A DNA stretch of 64,000 bases from positions 2,728,001-2,792,000 of the forward strand of contig JAVFKD010000016.1 in assembly GCA_036429605.1 (NCBI GenBank), given 5' to 3'. The notes beneath the pieces were generated by a model that worked only from the letters and a program-made list of their open reading frames with translations, searched no databases and was not told the origin of the DNA. The position numbers and the translations under genes are program-made. Of the stretch, positions 35,801 through 48,355 are shown in pieces (the first letter of the stretch is position 1; every line of letters begins with the position of its first letter). This stretch comes from Cladobotryum mycophilum (Eukaryota > Ascomycota > Sordariomycetes > Hypocreales > Hypocreaceae).

Positions 35801-36583
35801 GGATTTATTGGCAAGATTGTCGATAAAATGGGGGATCCGCAGCATTAGTCAATCTGTTATTGCAACACGAATTCTAATTTTACTCGGGATCCACGTCAGC
35901 CTAGTCCCCAAGCAGTCGGATGTAGGGGTAGAGAGGGAGTGGGAGTGACATTTGGGGTTAATCCTTGCCACCAAAAACGTGTCCGCTAGCATTCCGGAAG
36001 TTTTGCTAACTGCGCCTCTAGGGTCTTTTTCTTCAGCAAAGCTTCATCAAAGTTACAGACTTTAAGAAATGCAACTCTCCGTTGATGGATGGCAATGGTA
36101 GAAGTTGCATGGCTCCCTGTTTCACTCAGCAAGCTGGGTTCCCTTGATGATGACTCCTTTCTTCCATTTTACCATATTACTCAATCTCGCATATTGGTGA
36201 AGCACAAGCTGTATCAGCCATGTGGAGTTGTGTTTTTGCTTTTGGTAGTGCTCCCATGGGCGGTCGTCATGGCTGCCAGATCCGACTCGCGCAGCTCATT
36301 GCACATTGCTTTTTGAAGTCAACAAACGTTGGGCTCTCAGCTGCAGGTTTCAGACATGTCACACACGATTCAAAGTTGTTTCCAATTTGGAGACAATGAA
36401 AAATCCTCCCTCGAGTCGCTAACAAACAAACTTCCTAGGTACGTATCGCATTTCCGATGAGAAGTGTGTGTTGGGACTTTCTACAACGCAGGGCGAATGA
36501 GGCAAGACAAAAAGTCTCATTTCGCCCAAATATTCATGCCTCTAATAGCCACGATGTCTCTGCAGGGCGAGAGGCGGGTAATT

Positions 36584-36619
36584 GCGTTATTTGTTTGTTT
36601 GTTTGTTTGTTTGTTTGTT
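36584..36619. repeat. (TTTG)n microsatellite
   Basis: About eight or nine TTTG units in tandem within the gene-poor region. Confidence 0.85.
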
Positions 36620-39600
36620 TGGCTATGAGCCAGTTCTCTTTGCCCAACTTTCGCCGACTAAAATCATTGGCATCTTGCGGTAAGACAGGCATGCAGCAGC
36701 TTTTTCTTCTTCTCTGCCCAACCTCAGCAAATACCGAGCTTCTGACGGCGGCAATACACACCTCAGAGATGTTGATCCCAAGACAAGCGTCCACATGATC
36801 ACAATGGGATGTGCGATTTGTGCAACTGAAGCTTAGGCACATCCGATGTTCCTTTCGCGGCAAAGCTCCCGTCGACGGATGCTAACCTACCCGTTCCATC
36901 CATCCATGATTTTGACATTTTGTGCGAGGGACCCCAGCTGAATCGGATTGACACTCGCCACGCGGCTGCGCCCGCTGGTCTATTAGACTCAGCCTCTCCC
37001 GCAAAGCTCAAGTTGAAAATGAAAACATGCCTTTGGGTTTCTTGTCCAAGATCCGCGGTGGCCGTCTAGATCTATATTTTCCCCCCGGATAGGCTCTCTC
37101 TGGCATGCAGCCACCCGGAGCTGATCAATGGTATTGTTGATTATTCAAACGGGCTCCAGCGGTAGATTGGCCACGTGGATTTGACTCCGGCAGGAAGATG
37201 CATGATTATTAAATTCTTCCGGAGATTAAACGCCAGAAGAATAAATCCGGATAGTTTCCTGTTGGCATGTTGTGGAACTTTTGCACTGTCCTGAAGTTGG
37301 CGCAATGGATTGCTATTCAATGAAGGAGGCTAAGTAGAGGACGACTCTGATGAGGATGGGGATACGTCTCATTGCGTGGGGGTCAAGTTCCACTACAAGC
37401 CTGAGACTAGACAAACAAGCGAGATATCGTCAGGTGATGCCCAAGGCTTGATGTTTGTGGTGGTGACGATGGTACAAGTAGCATTGTTGTTGGTCAACGA
37501 GATTGAGCATTGTGGATATGCCGCCACGGAACCCTTAACTTGGATGACAACAAACAATGCTTTCAACCAAACACTGTATCTTATCCACAAAGTATAAGAT
37601 ACGGATAATAACGAATTCGTCATACACAAGAAGGATTCGCAGTATCGTGTGACACGAGATGCATATGCAAGTATGTGAAAATGACGGTGATTATTATATT
37701 CCCGGGTAGATGCATCGGCAAGGACCGAGCGCGATGCACCCGCTATTGGAGGGGAGGGCAGGATATTCAAGGCATTAAAGCATCAAGGGATAGTCACGAG
37801 GCATGATGAGGGAGCGGTGAATCGAAGCCAGCAAAGAAAGAAGGAGATGCCGAGCCTTATTCTCCTACGGTAAGCGTGTTAGGACCGATCTGTACGGTGT
37901 ACCTATCAAAGATGAGGGTTGAGATGCCGGAATATATTGCTGCCTCCACTGTTGAGAAAGTGGGGGAGCCAGCAAGGTGAGAGGGGTAGGCCGTAGTCTA
38001 GTTGGGAATATGGGAATATGGGAAATATCATTCATTTTCTGGTGCGACGTGAGGGCGCGGCACAGGAATCGCCAAGAGAGAATTGGTTTATATGAAAAGA
38101 AATGAGAGCCAATCCATTTAATTAACTCGGGCTGTTTCTGTCCCTCCCTCCCTCACTTCCCCCTCTTGTCCCTGAGGAGAGATGTGTGGTAGGTACTAAT
38201 GGTTTAGTATACTTTGCTATTTTAAGAAAATGCGATTTATGCCCAACTTTTCCTCCTTGTTTGTTGTTTTTCCCATTCATCCATGGGCATTGGATGGGAT
38301 GAATGGATGGCATGCAGCGACATGACAACCAGCGGCCGTTGAATTGGAAGCTGCAGGAATCGGAGGCATATGGAAGTGATGTCATAACGTGGGAGAGAGG
38401 TACGGTACCAAATGAGGAGTAAGACGATGATGATGATGGTCCCCCCAATGTCTTTGATAGTAGCAGGAGAGAAAGAGAAATGAGGGGCTTTTGCTGTGTC
38501 CAACCCCTCCTTGAACAAGCTCCCTCCTCCTCCTAAAAAAAGAAAGGTCTAGACTTTTTGTTCGTTCAATTAAAGCTGCTGAAAAAAAACCCTAGAAGTT
38601 TTTAGCGGTGACCCTTAAGTTTCAAAAAAGGGACCACCCCCAAAAAAGAAACAGGACCCTTAACTTTTTTGTTAAAAAAAGACTTGGTTGGATGGTGATT
38701 GGTACTTCTTCCCATATTGATAGCCAGGGGGGAGAGGGAGGGGAGAGGGGAGGGACACCAAGAAAGAAAGTCTTGGCAAAGGGCCCAATCGGCAATTCGT
38801 TTAGACTGGGAAGAAAAAGGTGAAAAGAATGAGGTGTTGACGCGGCCTGATGGAATTTCGGGGTCCTTTTTTCCTTTTTTCTCTTCCTTTTTCCGTCTTT
38901 CTTTCTTTCTACTGTCCCTTCTATGCTTGCTGTAGAACAAAGTCCGTCTCCGCTATCAATCGGCGTCTCACTTCCCTTCCGTACGTATGCGCGTATGTCT
39001 TATAGGTGCAGTGCAGCAGCAATGTCAAGAGACATGGTCATCATCACCATCAAGACTTTGGAATGATATGTGATGTGTGTTAATCATGGATCACGGATTG
39101 TTCAGAGGTACTCGGTACTTTTCCCCCTCTCAGCAACATCATGTCAGTTCAAAGTTCCCGCCCCAAAAAAGGCTTTGGAATACCCAAACAGGGCTGGCTA
39201 TTAAACTAAAGATATGCTTGACGAAAAAAAGTAAAGTTGGCCATCCATCCAATCACCAACCAAGACCCAAGCCGTGTTGCGTGATGCGGAGTTGGTCATC
39301 CCATCCCCATCCTATCCCATCCATTCTAATCGGACTGACTGAAGGCGACTTGACTGAAGTGACGGATTTGACTAATTGACTGAACTGAGTGGTGGTGCCT
39401 GCACTTGCAACACCGCTTGCGCTGCATTGCGTTGCGCCTCTTTGGCGACCTAGAAAAAGCCTCGAATCCAGGCTTCCAGTGGAACAAACAGGGCGCCATG
39501 GCCATGCCCCCCATGACGTATGTAGATGCCACTGTCACTGTCACATTTTTTGGTAGCCCATTTTCTTTTTTGAGCTGTTTTTGGCTGCTGCTGGTCTTGT

Positions 39601-39889
39601 CTTGTGTTGCGTATGTAAGTCACTGTCTTGTCAGAAACGTGTATGCAACGTGTAGAAGTGGTGGTGGTGGTGGTGGTGGTAGTAGTGGTGGCCGTAGTAA
39701 TAGGTAGAGTAGAGTGGTAGTAGTGCAAGCGTGCGAGTGTGTGCAGCACAGCAGCAGTGGCAGCAGCAGCAGCAACAGCAAAGCAAGTGTGTACCTACCT
39801 TGCCTTACATACATTTTTGTCGGTAGCTTTTTCTTCAACGGCCTTCTGCGCCCTTGATTGTTTCATCCCATCAGCCTCACAACCTCCTT

Positions 39890-40025
39890 TCATCCAGCAT
39901 CTACTTTTCTCTCCCTCTTAATATTCTCTAGTCTTTTTATCTCTCTCTCTCTTTCCCTCTCTCCATCTCTCTCCCCGTTTCCATCTCTCTCCCTCTTTCT
40001 TATCCCCTCCGTCTCTCCTCTCCGG
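39890..40025 (+). promoter_or_regulatory. Pyrimidine-rich promoter/leader tract of the sirtuin gene
   Basis: A CT-dominated stretch with repeated CTCTCT and CCCTCT blocks, ending about 300 bp before the sirtuin ATG. Such tracts commonly mark transcription start regions in filamentous fungi. The exact start site cannot be told. Confidence 0.5.
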
Positions 40026-40331
40026 GGATTCAATCAATCTTTTCCATTTCTCTCTTACTCATAGCAGGCAACGGGGTTGTTTTTGCTTCTCCGCTATTCG
40101 GGGTCACCAAAAGTTGTACCCTCGCTGCTTCGCTCGCTCGCTCGCTTTTTTCCCCTCCCCCTCCCTCCTTCTCCTCCATTTTTCCCTTTGAGATATTTTT
40201 TAAAAAATCATCCAACGCAAAAGTCCATTCAACTGCGCCTTTACGGGCACTCTGATTCTTCGCCAGCTTCGCCGATTCCCGTCATTCCCATAGATCCACC
40301 CCACAAAGATCAGCATAGGGTAATCTCCCCC

Positions 40332-41476
40332 ATGGCGCCTTATAACGACGTGGAGGCCTTCCACGAGGCCTTGCGCTCCAGTCGCCGAATCCTTGCCCTC
40401 TGTGGGGCCGGTCTGTCCGCATCCTCCGGCCTGCCAACCTTCCGTGGTGCGGGAGGCTTCTGGAGGAATTACGATGCGACCCAGTTGGCCACGATGCGAG
40501 CCTTCAGGACAGACCCGGGCATGGTCTGGCTCTTCTACGGCTACCGGAGACATTTGGCCTTGAAGGCCCAGCCTAATGCTGCCCACAAGGCCTTGGCGGC
40601 ATTGGCGAGGGAGAACAAGGACTTCTTATGCCTGACACAGAATGTTGATAGTAAGTACAATGATTCAATTTATTTTTTCCTAGAGTGGGGGAATTTGATG
40701 TCCAGGTACCAACAAGTGTCGAGGGTATAATGCTGGGAAGGGATGGGATGGGATGGGATATGGGAAACCACCTCGTAGCCCGATTCTCACACTTTTTTAA
40801 ACAGACCTCTCACAACGAGCCAATCATCCGACTGACCAACTTCGAACCCTTCATGGCTCGTTGTTCGATATCAAATGCGCGAATGAGGAATGTGGCTGGG
40901 TTCAAAGGGAAAACTATGACGATCCATTCTGTCCGGCCCTTGCACCGGCTTCGGTAGATATGCCCAACAACGAACCACTGCCGCTTTTGGATCCTTACCA
41001 CCGTATCGAACACATCACCGAGGACGAACTTCCCAGGTGCCCTAGATGCCAGACGGGTTTGCAACGACCCGGCGTAGTCTGGTTTGGCGAGGACTTGGAC
41101 GAAAATATGCTTAAAGGCGTCGATAATTGGATACACGAAGAAAAACTAGTACGTCTCTTGTTCTATAAATATCACCTCTCCCCCCCTGCTTCGCTTGATT
41201 AGACCCATCTGAATACTAATTGCCGTTATCTAGGATCTCATACTTGTAATTGGAACGTCAGCACAAGTGTATCCTGCGGCCGGCTATATTTACAAAGCTC
41301 AGAGGCAAGGAGCGCGTGTTGCTACCATCAACCTCGAAGCCGAAAACGCAGAAGAGATGTACAAGGTCAAGCCTGGAGATTTCGCTTTTGGCAGGGATGC
41401 GGCAGAAATCGTGCCCAAGCTATTGGAGCCCATCATTGGGAAAATGAATGCGAATGGTGAGTTCCAAAAGCAATAA
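40332..41476 (+). CDS. SIRT5-like sirtuin (NAD-dependent lysine deacylase)
   Basis: Class III sirtuin. Exons 40332-40650, 40805-41148 and 41234-41476 give 301 residues. The NAD site is ALCGAGLSASSGLPTFRGAG and TQNVDNLSQRA, the catalytic His is in LHGSLFD, and the zinc Cys pairs are CANEEC and CPRC. GTSAQVYPAAGY lies near the C-terminus. FYGYRR supplies the Tyr-x-x-Arg pair that selects succinyl, malonyl or glutaryl groups in SIRT5, so desuccinylase-type activity is expected. I start at 40332 (CCATGG), which gives a typical fungal N-terminus. The same frame is open back to an ATG at 40077, adding an Arg/Leu-rich, acid-poor N-terminus (SLLRSLARFFPLPLP) that could be a mitochondrial presequence; part of that region is pyrimidine-rich leader-like DNA. 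The first intron (154 nt) contains tandem GGGAT repeats. Confidence 0.92.
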
Positions 41477-43914
41477 TTTGGGGGAGAGAAAAGAGAACAT
41501 GGGCTATTCGTAGTTCTTGTTATCCGTTTCCCCCGTTTTCTTCTCTTTTCTTTCCAAAGAATTTGTCAAAAATGAGGGTGCATATATGGGATCGAGTCTT
41601 TTGGTTACGGAGCGTCGTGAAATGCTTATTCTTGGGCTGGGGATAAAAGGGAGAATTGTCATGAAACAACAGAGTCATGGGATTTATTGAACATTCCTTC
41701 AAGATATAAAAACTGGATGTGGGAAACGGTTAATGCATTGATTCGGCTGCATATATACAATGAAATGATAAATGAATTAATATTGTTGGACTTGATGATG
41801 ATGCTGTCTGTGTGTCTAGCCTTGGTCGCTACGAGGCTGTCTTTCTTTGTGTTGAGTGAGGGTATTGTGGAATGAATATTGGTATGGGAAGGGAGTAAAT
41901 ACTTGAATTTATTGATGTATAGGCATATTAAATCATTTTATGAGCAATAACAGATATTCTGTAGACTTTGTTGGTGACGAGGTTCAATTATCGCCGAGGT
42001 TGGCATACACCACTTTATTTCCATGTCCGAACATTGTCTCGCTACTTTCTCCGCATTGGGCAGCTGGCGACCCCTGGTTTTGTCTGTCGCTTCTGTGGAG
42101 GGGGTGGCGGGGTGCTATATTTTAGTGTGTCGGGTACCTTGGCAGTCGTCGATTTCTCATCCATGGATTCCTATTGTGAGTGTGATGATGTCGTGATGTT
42201 TGCCCGGCCTTGATGGGTCGCTACTAAGTAATGCAAAATGCATCTATTCTAGGTAGGTATATTTTTCTTGAATGGTAGTCATCGATGCCTCGTGCCTGAG
42301 GACAACAATGCTGTGAGCCAGGTCGTCCTTGAACCTTGATTACCCATTGCCTTTCCAGGCTTTCCTTTCCTTTCACGGAGAGCCCGTGTCTTTGTCATCG
42401 AGGTCAATTATTGCATACCGCTAAGAGGATATGGAATAACCACGAACCATCTTTACACGTAAACGCTTTGGCTGTTTGTGCTGGTATTAATATAGCGGCA
42501 ATTAAGCACTAGGCACTGATGTTCTTATCGCCATGGCATTTTCCCACTTCTTTCCTCTCCCGACACTGTGCAACATTCAAACCACCATATTCCCTTTCTG
42601 GTCCAGTTACGGATTGGCAAGAAGATGGTGAGATTTCTGGGTCCAATCGTCGTTACACCCAGCTTAGTATCGTGCCACCAAAGGGCTTTGCGAACGACGT
42701 GGCTTGGAGGCTATGGAATACATCGAGGAGCAAGCGTCTATGCCAGTGATGGCCTGTTTGCGCGAACGTCCAACTACTGGGGCGATCTGCGTTGAGATAC
42801 ATTATATTGAAGGCACTTATCTTGCTATACCATGGAGCCGCCATCTCACAAATGATTCGATGGGCAACTTTGTAGGTATCGAGGGCTTGTCGGTAGGTAC
42901 ATGGAGTATTGGGAGTTTCACCAGGGCGCACTTAACTGGTCTCCTCTCACAGACCGATATACAGCGTTTTATGATGCTGTTCCGTGATGATGCTGAGTTG
43001 GCTACCGAACGTGCCGAGCGTGCTGAGTGGACTCGGGACCTTGATGAATCGGAGATACCATATGTTTTACCTAAACAGCAATGTGTTGATTTGAATTTTA
43101 TGTATGTGTAAGGAGGCGGTAACCTGCGCACATTATAAGCTGCTATGCTGGCATGCTCGTCTATGATACTGCAATGAAGTGAGGCGGAAAGGTGAAGAAT
43201 AAACAGACAGAGTCTACCTTTTTCTAATAGTAATGAAAACAGTAATACTATAATTGAAGAATAATGCTAATTGCACGTTATAAATAATACTAGGTAGTTG
43301 ACAGTAAAATTTTAGGACAGGCAAAATATTGTACACGTATCTCAACATTACATCCTACCCTAAACCCTCTCAAAGAGAAATAAACGCTCACGAGGTTGAG
43401 CATGGCAGACGAACTTGTGTCTATTTCTCTCACCTTCCGACTTTTTTCTATTTCCTTGCTTTCTCTAATCTTTCGCTACTTTGTCCATCACATCTTCAGT
43501 GCCTGTATGATGCCTTATAATGCGCTCCGATTCTGTCGTTTTGCTCCATCGCATTCCTACCTACTTTCTTTATAATAGCGGTTGCTTGACATGACCTCAA
43601 TAATGGCCTCGACCGTTTGTTCTTGCAACTCACCGAAGCCACATATTTTATCCGGATGATCACCAGTGTTCTTTCCTAAAGGATAAAATACAATGGCCTG
43701 CATTATCGCGTTGTCCCGTTGACCAAGAGGTTACATCGAGGGTGGACAGAGCAGGCCATGTCGTACTTGCCCTCCCTCATTTCCCCACATGTCTCAAATG
43801 TCTTATAAGCATGACGCTGATCATCGGGCCGGGCATCTACACCTCATCTCGAGTTTCTCTGGCGGTGTCGGAACTCAATTGATGCTTCAGACCGCATCAA
43901 AACAACATTGAAAT
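41477..43914. other. 2.4 kb region with one weak gene candidate
   Basis: Lies between the sirtuin stop codon and the GH92 start codon. It is A/T-rich around 43.1-43.3 kb. Apart from the candidate at 42704-43111 nothing supported was seen. Confidence 0.4.
42704..43111 (+). CDS. Weak candidate gene, hypothetical 135-residue protein
   Basis: The frame starts MEAMEYIEEQASMPVMACL and ends KQQCVDLNFMYV. Its second half is acidic and helix-prone (RDDAELATERAERAEWTRDL), more protein-like than neighbouring frames. There is no signal peptide and no recognised domain. The first part may belong to a longer spliced gene beginning near 42519, where another frame reads GFANDVAWRLW up to the same point. It could equally be chance. 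Confidence 0.25.
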   Translation: MEAMEYIEEQASMPVMACLRERPTTGAICVEIHYIEGTYLAIPWSRHLTNDSMGNFVGIEGLSVGTWSIGSFTRAHLTGLLSQTDIQRFMMLFRDDAELATERAERAEWTRDLDESEIPYVLPKQQCVDLNFMYV

Positions 43915-46369
43915 ATGCGTCGCGTTGGGGTACTCGCGTCTGTGCTGCTGCTGCAATGCGCACATTTGGTTCTCGCAGACCAGCAGCAGGACGATGGACT
44001 TTCCTACGTTGACCCCTTGATCGGCACGCGGAATGGAGGTAATGTCTTTGCGGGGGCTACACTGCCCTATGGTTTGGCAAAGGCTGTGGCAGATGTTGAT
44101 GGTCAGAATACCGGTGGATTTGGTCTGGATGGAAGCAACGTGACGGGCTTCTCGAGCGTTCACGATAGCGGCACCGGCGGAAACCCAAGCTTGGGCAACT
44201 TTCCGCTATTCCCTCAGATTTGTCGCGACGATGATCTGAATAATTGCCAATTCCGCATCGGCGACAGGAAGCTTCACTACGTCAACGAGTCGGTGGTCGC
44301 GAAGCCCGGTCACTTTGGCATTGAGCTTGTATCCGGCATCAAGGCGGACATGACCGTCTCCGATCATGCGGCGCTCTACCAATTCAAGTTCCCCAGCGGA
44401 AAAGGCGAGCACCCGCTGATTCTGCTTGACTTGACCGACCTGTGGCAGAGTAGACAGAATGCTTCTGTCGAGATTGACGAAAATTCTGGACGAATGGTTG
44501 GCAACGGAACGTTTCTGCCCAGCTTCGGCGCGGGATCATACATGCTGTATTTTTGTGTCGATTTCTTCGGTGCTGATCTCTACGAAACTGGCGTGTGGGT
44601 AAACAGCAGAGCCGGCACCGAGCCGAAGCAACTTTACATCACGCGCGGCTTCAACCTCTTTTACCTCGAGGGAGGCGGTTTCGCTCGTTTCAAGCCTTCT
44701 GCGGACGGCACCGTCACGGTGCGTATGGGCATGAGCTTCATCAGCAGTGCGCAGGCTTGTCGGAGTGCCGAAAGAGAGATCCCGAATCCCCTTACGGACT
44801 TTGATCGTCTTGTGAAGAATGCTCAGGATGTTTGGAGGGAGAAATTAAGCCCCATTTCAGTCAAGGACGGCGGCGCGAGCAAAGATTTATTGGCCAGCTT
44901 TTGGAGTGGTGCTTATCGCAATATGATTTCCCCTCAGAACTATACGGGGGAGAACCCCCTTTGGAAGAGCGACAAGCCCTATTTTGACTCCTTTTATTGG
45001 TAAGTGACGTGTCACTTGATATATGGACGTTGGTGGCTAATGGAAGACAGTTTATGGGATAGCTTCCGAGTACAACATCCACTGCTTACCGTTTTGGACG
45101 CAGGAGCTCAGACGCAGATGGTTGAGGCCCTTTTGGATATCTACAAGCACGAGGGATGGCTGCCGGACTGCCGCATGTCTCTTTGCAAGGGATGGACTCA
45201 GGGGGTTCCAACGCTGATGTGGTTATTGTGGACGCATACCTCAAGAACCTTAGCACTACTATTGATTGGGAACTCGCACTCGAGGCCGTGGTGGCAGATG
45301 CTGAGAACGAGCCGCTCGAGTGGTCATACCATGGCCGTGGTGGGCTGGCAAGCTGGAAGAAACTCGACTACATCCCTTACTTGGACTTTGACCCCACAGG
45401 GTTCGGCACAAACTCGCGTAGTGTTTCTCGCACGCTGGAGTACTCATACAATGACTTTTGTCTCGCCGAGTTGGCCGGCGGACTGGGCAAGCATGATTTG
45501 CAGCTAAAGTATCAACGGCGAAGCATGAACTGGCAGAATGTCTGGAGAGCGGACCAGACATCCTTTATCCATGGAAAGGATACCGGATTCAAGGGTTTTT
45601 TCCAGCCCAAGTATCAAAATGGCACGTGGGGATTTCAGGATCCTATTGCGTGCTCTTCTCTAGCTAGTTTTTGTTCCCTGACGACGAATCCGAGTGAGAC
45701 TTTCGAGGCTAGTATTTGGCAATACTTGTTGTAAGTTTACGTATTCCTTAGGTGAGGTTAAGCGATCTCATGAACTAACAATACGACAGCTACGTTCCTC
45801 ACTCTGCTTCGTCTCTTATTGAGCTGGTTGGGGGTGATGACGCCATGATCTCCCGTCTTGATTTCTTCCACGCATCTGGTCTTGCAGACATTTCCAACGA
45901 GCCCGTCTTCCTTACCGTCTATCTCTACCATTACACGGGACGACCGGCTCTATCCACTGAGAGGATTCACCAATACGTCCCATCTTCTTTCAACGCCTCA
46001 CCCGAAGGCCTCCCTGGAAACGACGATTCCGGCGCCATGGGCGCGTTTCTATTCTTCTCCGTCCTCGGCCTCTTCCCCGTCGCAGGGCAGAACGTCTATC
46101 TCATCTCGACTCCCTTTGTCGAGGAGGTGAGTATCAAGAATACTGTGACGGGCAAAACGGCGACGGTGCGGAATATTGGATTCGATCCATCGTATAAGAA
46201 TATTTATATCCAGAGCGCCAAGGTTAATGGCAGGACATGGACAAAGTCGTGGATTGGGCATGAGTTTTTCACCGAGGGGTGGACATTGGAGTTGGTGCTT
46301 GGGGCGAAGGAGTCCGATTGGGGGAAGAAGATGGAGGATAGGCCGCCGAGTTGGGCGGTGCAGAAGTAA
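43915..46369 (+). CDS. Secreted GH92 alpha-mannosidase (one-base frame break)
   Basis: Exo-acting alpha-mannosidase, most likely alpha-1,2, trimming mannans or N-glycans outside the cell. Exons 43915-44999, 45051-45730 and 45790-46369 give about 781 residues if one missing base is restored. The signal peptide is MRRVGVLASVLLLQCAHLVLA. GH92 blocks seen are YVDPLIGTRNGGNVFAGATLPYG (positions about 30-52), FSSVHDSGTGGNPSLGNFPL, SFYCLWDSFRVQHPLLTVL, GWLPDCRMSLCKGWTQGGSN, EYSYNDFCLAELA and GLPGNDDSGAMGAFLFFSVLG. The frame slips at the G5 run 45201-45205, between KGWTQG and SNADVV; adding one G restores the family consensus exactly. No splice pair explains it. Introns are 50 and 59 nt with GTAAGT donors. 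Sequence error is more likely than inactivation because both flanks are well kept. Confidence 0.93.
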
Positions 46370-46984
46370 AGCTCTCGGGGAGGATATGTGAAGTGTGATG
46401 AGGAGGCCTTTGTCTTGTATACGCCGTTGTACATATGTAGTAGAGCATTGGTATGTCAATATTTATGAAGTAGTCATACTCTGCGCAGCAGAGTGAGTAT
46501 ATGATCTGCACATCCTAAGTACTCCTTTCTTTTTACACGCTATTCGAACATTGGATCGACCTATTCGATAGGCGTCTCATTACTTGCCTCTTCAAACTTG
46601 GCAACCGGTTAACCCTCAAAAACCCTCTTTGGAAACTAGTTCAACGAGGTCAGTTTCGCCAGTAAAGTCTCCCCCAAAGAAGTCTTGCCTTGGTTACCAT
46701 GAAGGTGGAGGTATTGAAGGTATAATCCAATCCCGTTTATCAGACTTTTTATAGTCATTGGTTAGCTATGAGATGGTCAGCCGTAGATAAAGTAAAAGAA
46801 AGGGGAAAGGTAAAATGATTTGGTATAAACGTTTGTGTTCTCAAGGATCTCTACTTGGTTCACGAATAGTAGTATCTTGCATCATGCGTGTGCTATGCTA
46901 GTGAATCTACAGAAAACAAGTTTCTCCTTGGGAAGCTTTCCTAGACAAATCATGTTTGGTGGAAGTTTGCATGTGTCGAGTTTC

Positions 46985-47152
46985 ATCTAGAAGATGGTAG
47001 AGAGATGGTAGAGAGACGGAGAGAGACGGGGAGAGACGGAGAGAAACAGAGACACAAAGAGGAATAGAGAGAGATGGAGGGAAATAGAGAGAGATGGAGG
47101 GAAATAGAGAGAGCCTGTGGGGGTAGAGAGAGACAGAGAGACAGAGACATAT
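46985..47152. repeat. Purine-rich GAGA minisatellite
   Basis: About 165 bp that is nearly all purine on the plus strand, with GAGAGACGG- and GAGAGATGG-type units. It includes a 20-bp unit (AAATAGAGAGAGATGGAGGG) repeated about 2.5 times around 47062-47113. Confidence 0.85.
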
Positions 47153-47413
47153 AGTAATTCAGTGACACTTGGTGATATTTCACAATCAAAGACTTGTTTA
47201 GACTGCCCAGCTAGATGGTAAAGAGGGTCAAGCTCTGGGATGAAAGACAATGGCCCGAGTTGGCGAGGGAATAAATATGTTCTTGCATCTCCTGATATTG
47301 TCTGTGATATAATTTGGAGAGAATGAAACAGTTCTTAAAGAATTAAGAACAATGTGATATGAATAGTTGGATTGCTTCTGAGTGGACGATGTGGGTGTAG
47401 AGATTGGCCATGT

Positions 47414-47448
47414 TTTTATTTTATTTTTTATTTTTTATTTTTTATTAA
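47414..47448. repeat. (ATTTTTT)n-like repeat
   Basis: Four to five copies of a 7-8 bp A/T unit (TTTTATTTTATTTTTTATT-like). Confidence 0.8.
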
Positions 47449-48355
47449 TGTAAGGATTGTAAGATACCAGTGCCAAACCTAGTTGTATGAGAGAATCATG
47501 GGATTTCGGGTCATATAATGGGAAGAATTTCGTTTTACCACGGGAGCGTCTATATAATTCCTCCCCTTTGTTTAAAGGCATCCGCATACAAGACCCCTAG
47601 GATAACCCACTCCGCTAGGCAGAAGTCCCCATGGCCTTTTTGCTTGGGGGTATTGAAGCGCAAGTGGTAATGTAAACTTGAAGGGGATATTCTTTTCTAA
47701 GCATACATGTAGATAGTAAAGATCTGCGGATGTTGAAACTTGCTTAGTGTAAGTGACCCATATCGTCCCCCAACCAAAAAATAATTTTGCCTCCTATTTA
47801 GTATTTTTAGTCTATCCTGCTCTAAGAAGAGACCAATAACAAGTCATAGAGGAAACAAGTACTCATACACCAGAATTAACCATATTTGCGAGAGTCTCGA
47901 GGTTTTGTTTATCCTTTGCTAAGTTGCCCTTCAATCACATGGGATAGACCAGTATGCCTTCTTAGCATTGCACCCAAGAACCTGGAACCTTTATATTTCA
48001 AGTCTCAGCTACTATCCAACACTCTTCTATTGGCGCAAAGCAGCATTTGTGTCTTGGTCGGACTGTTCTTTCGTCCATTTACAAAGCTTTCTACTGTTTG
48101 ATTTTTATAAGACTCTTGCCTGTTCAAGTTCCGAGGTCGTCTTGTACTACCATTTCAAGGCTGCCCCACCCACCCACCAACACGGATTAGTGACGTAGCA
48201 AGTCGAGCCCAGCGACAAGGCAACCCTTCAACCAATCCAACTTCAAAGTACCATCGCTTCCTTTCTTCCATCAACACCCCCAACTTCGCACACGTCAAAA
48301 CCAACAAGCCTTCATCCAAAACCACCCAAAAAAGACACATACGAATCCGCCCACC

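Larger units (their letters stand above)
32817..40331. other. 7.5 kb gene-poor region
   Basis: No frame with convincing protein character on either strand. Contents include two TACTCCGTA motifs (34018-34026, 35291-35299), a (TTTG)n run (about 36584-36619), a GGT/GTA-rich stretch (about 39658-39690), and a long pyrimidine-rich tract (about 39890-40025) that is probably the sirtuin promoter or 5' leader. It may hold non-coding RNAs or genes broken into exons too short to see. Confidence 0.45.
46370..48355. other. 2 kb intergenic region with purine repeats
   Basis: Lies downstream of GH92 and upstream of the YJU2-family gene. It holds a purine-rich minisatellite (about 46985-47152) and a T-rich TTTTTTA repeat (about 47414-47448). 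No supported gene. Confidence 0.5.

Noticed and set aside
45004..45507. A separate gene starting inside GH92
   Set aside because: It is the second GH92 exon read before the G5 frame break; the family motifs continue across it.
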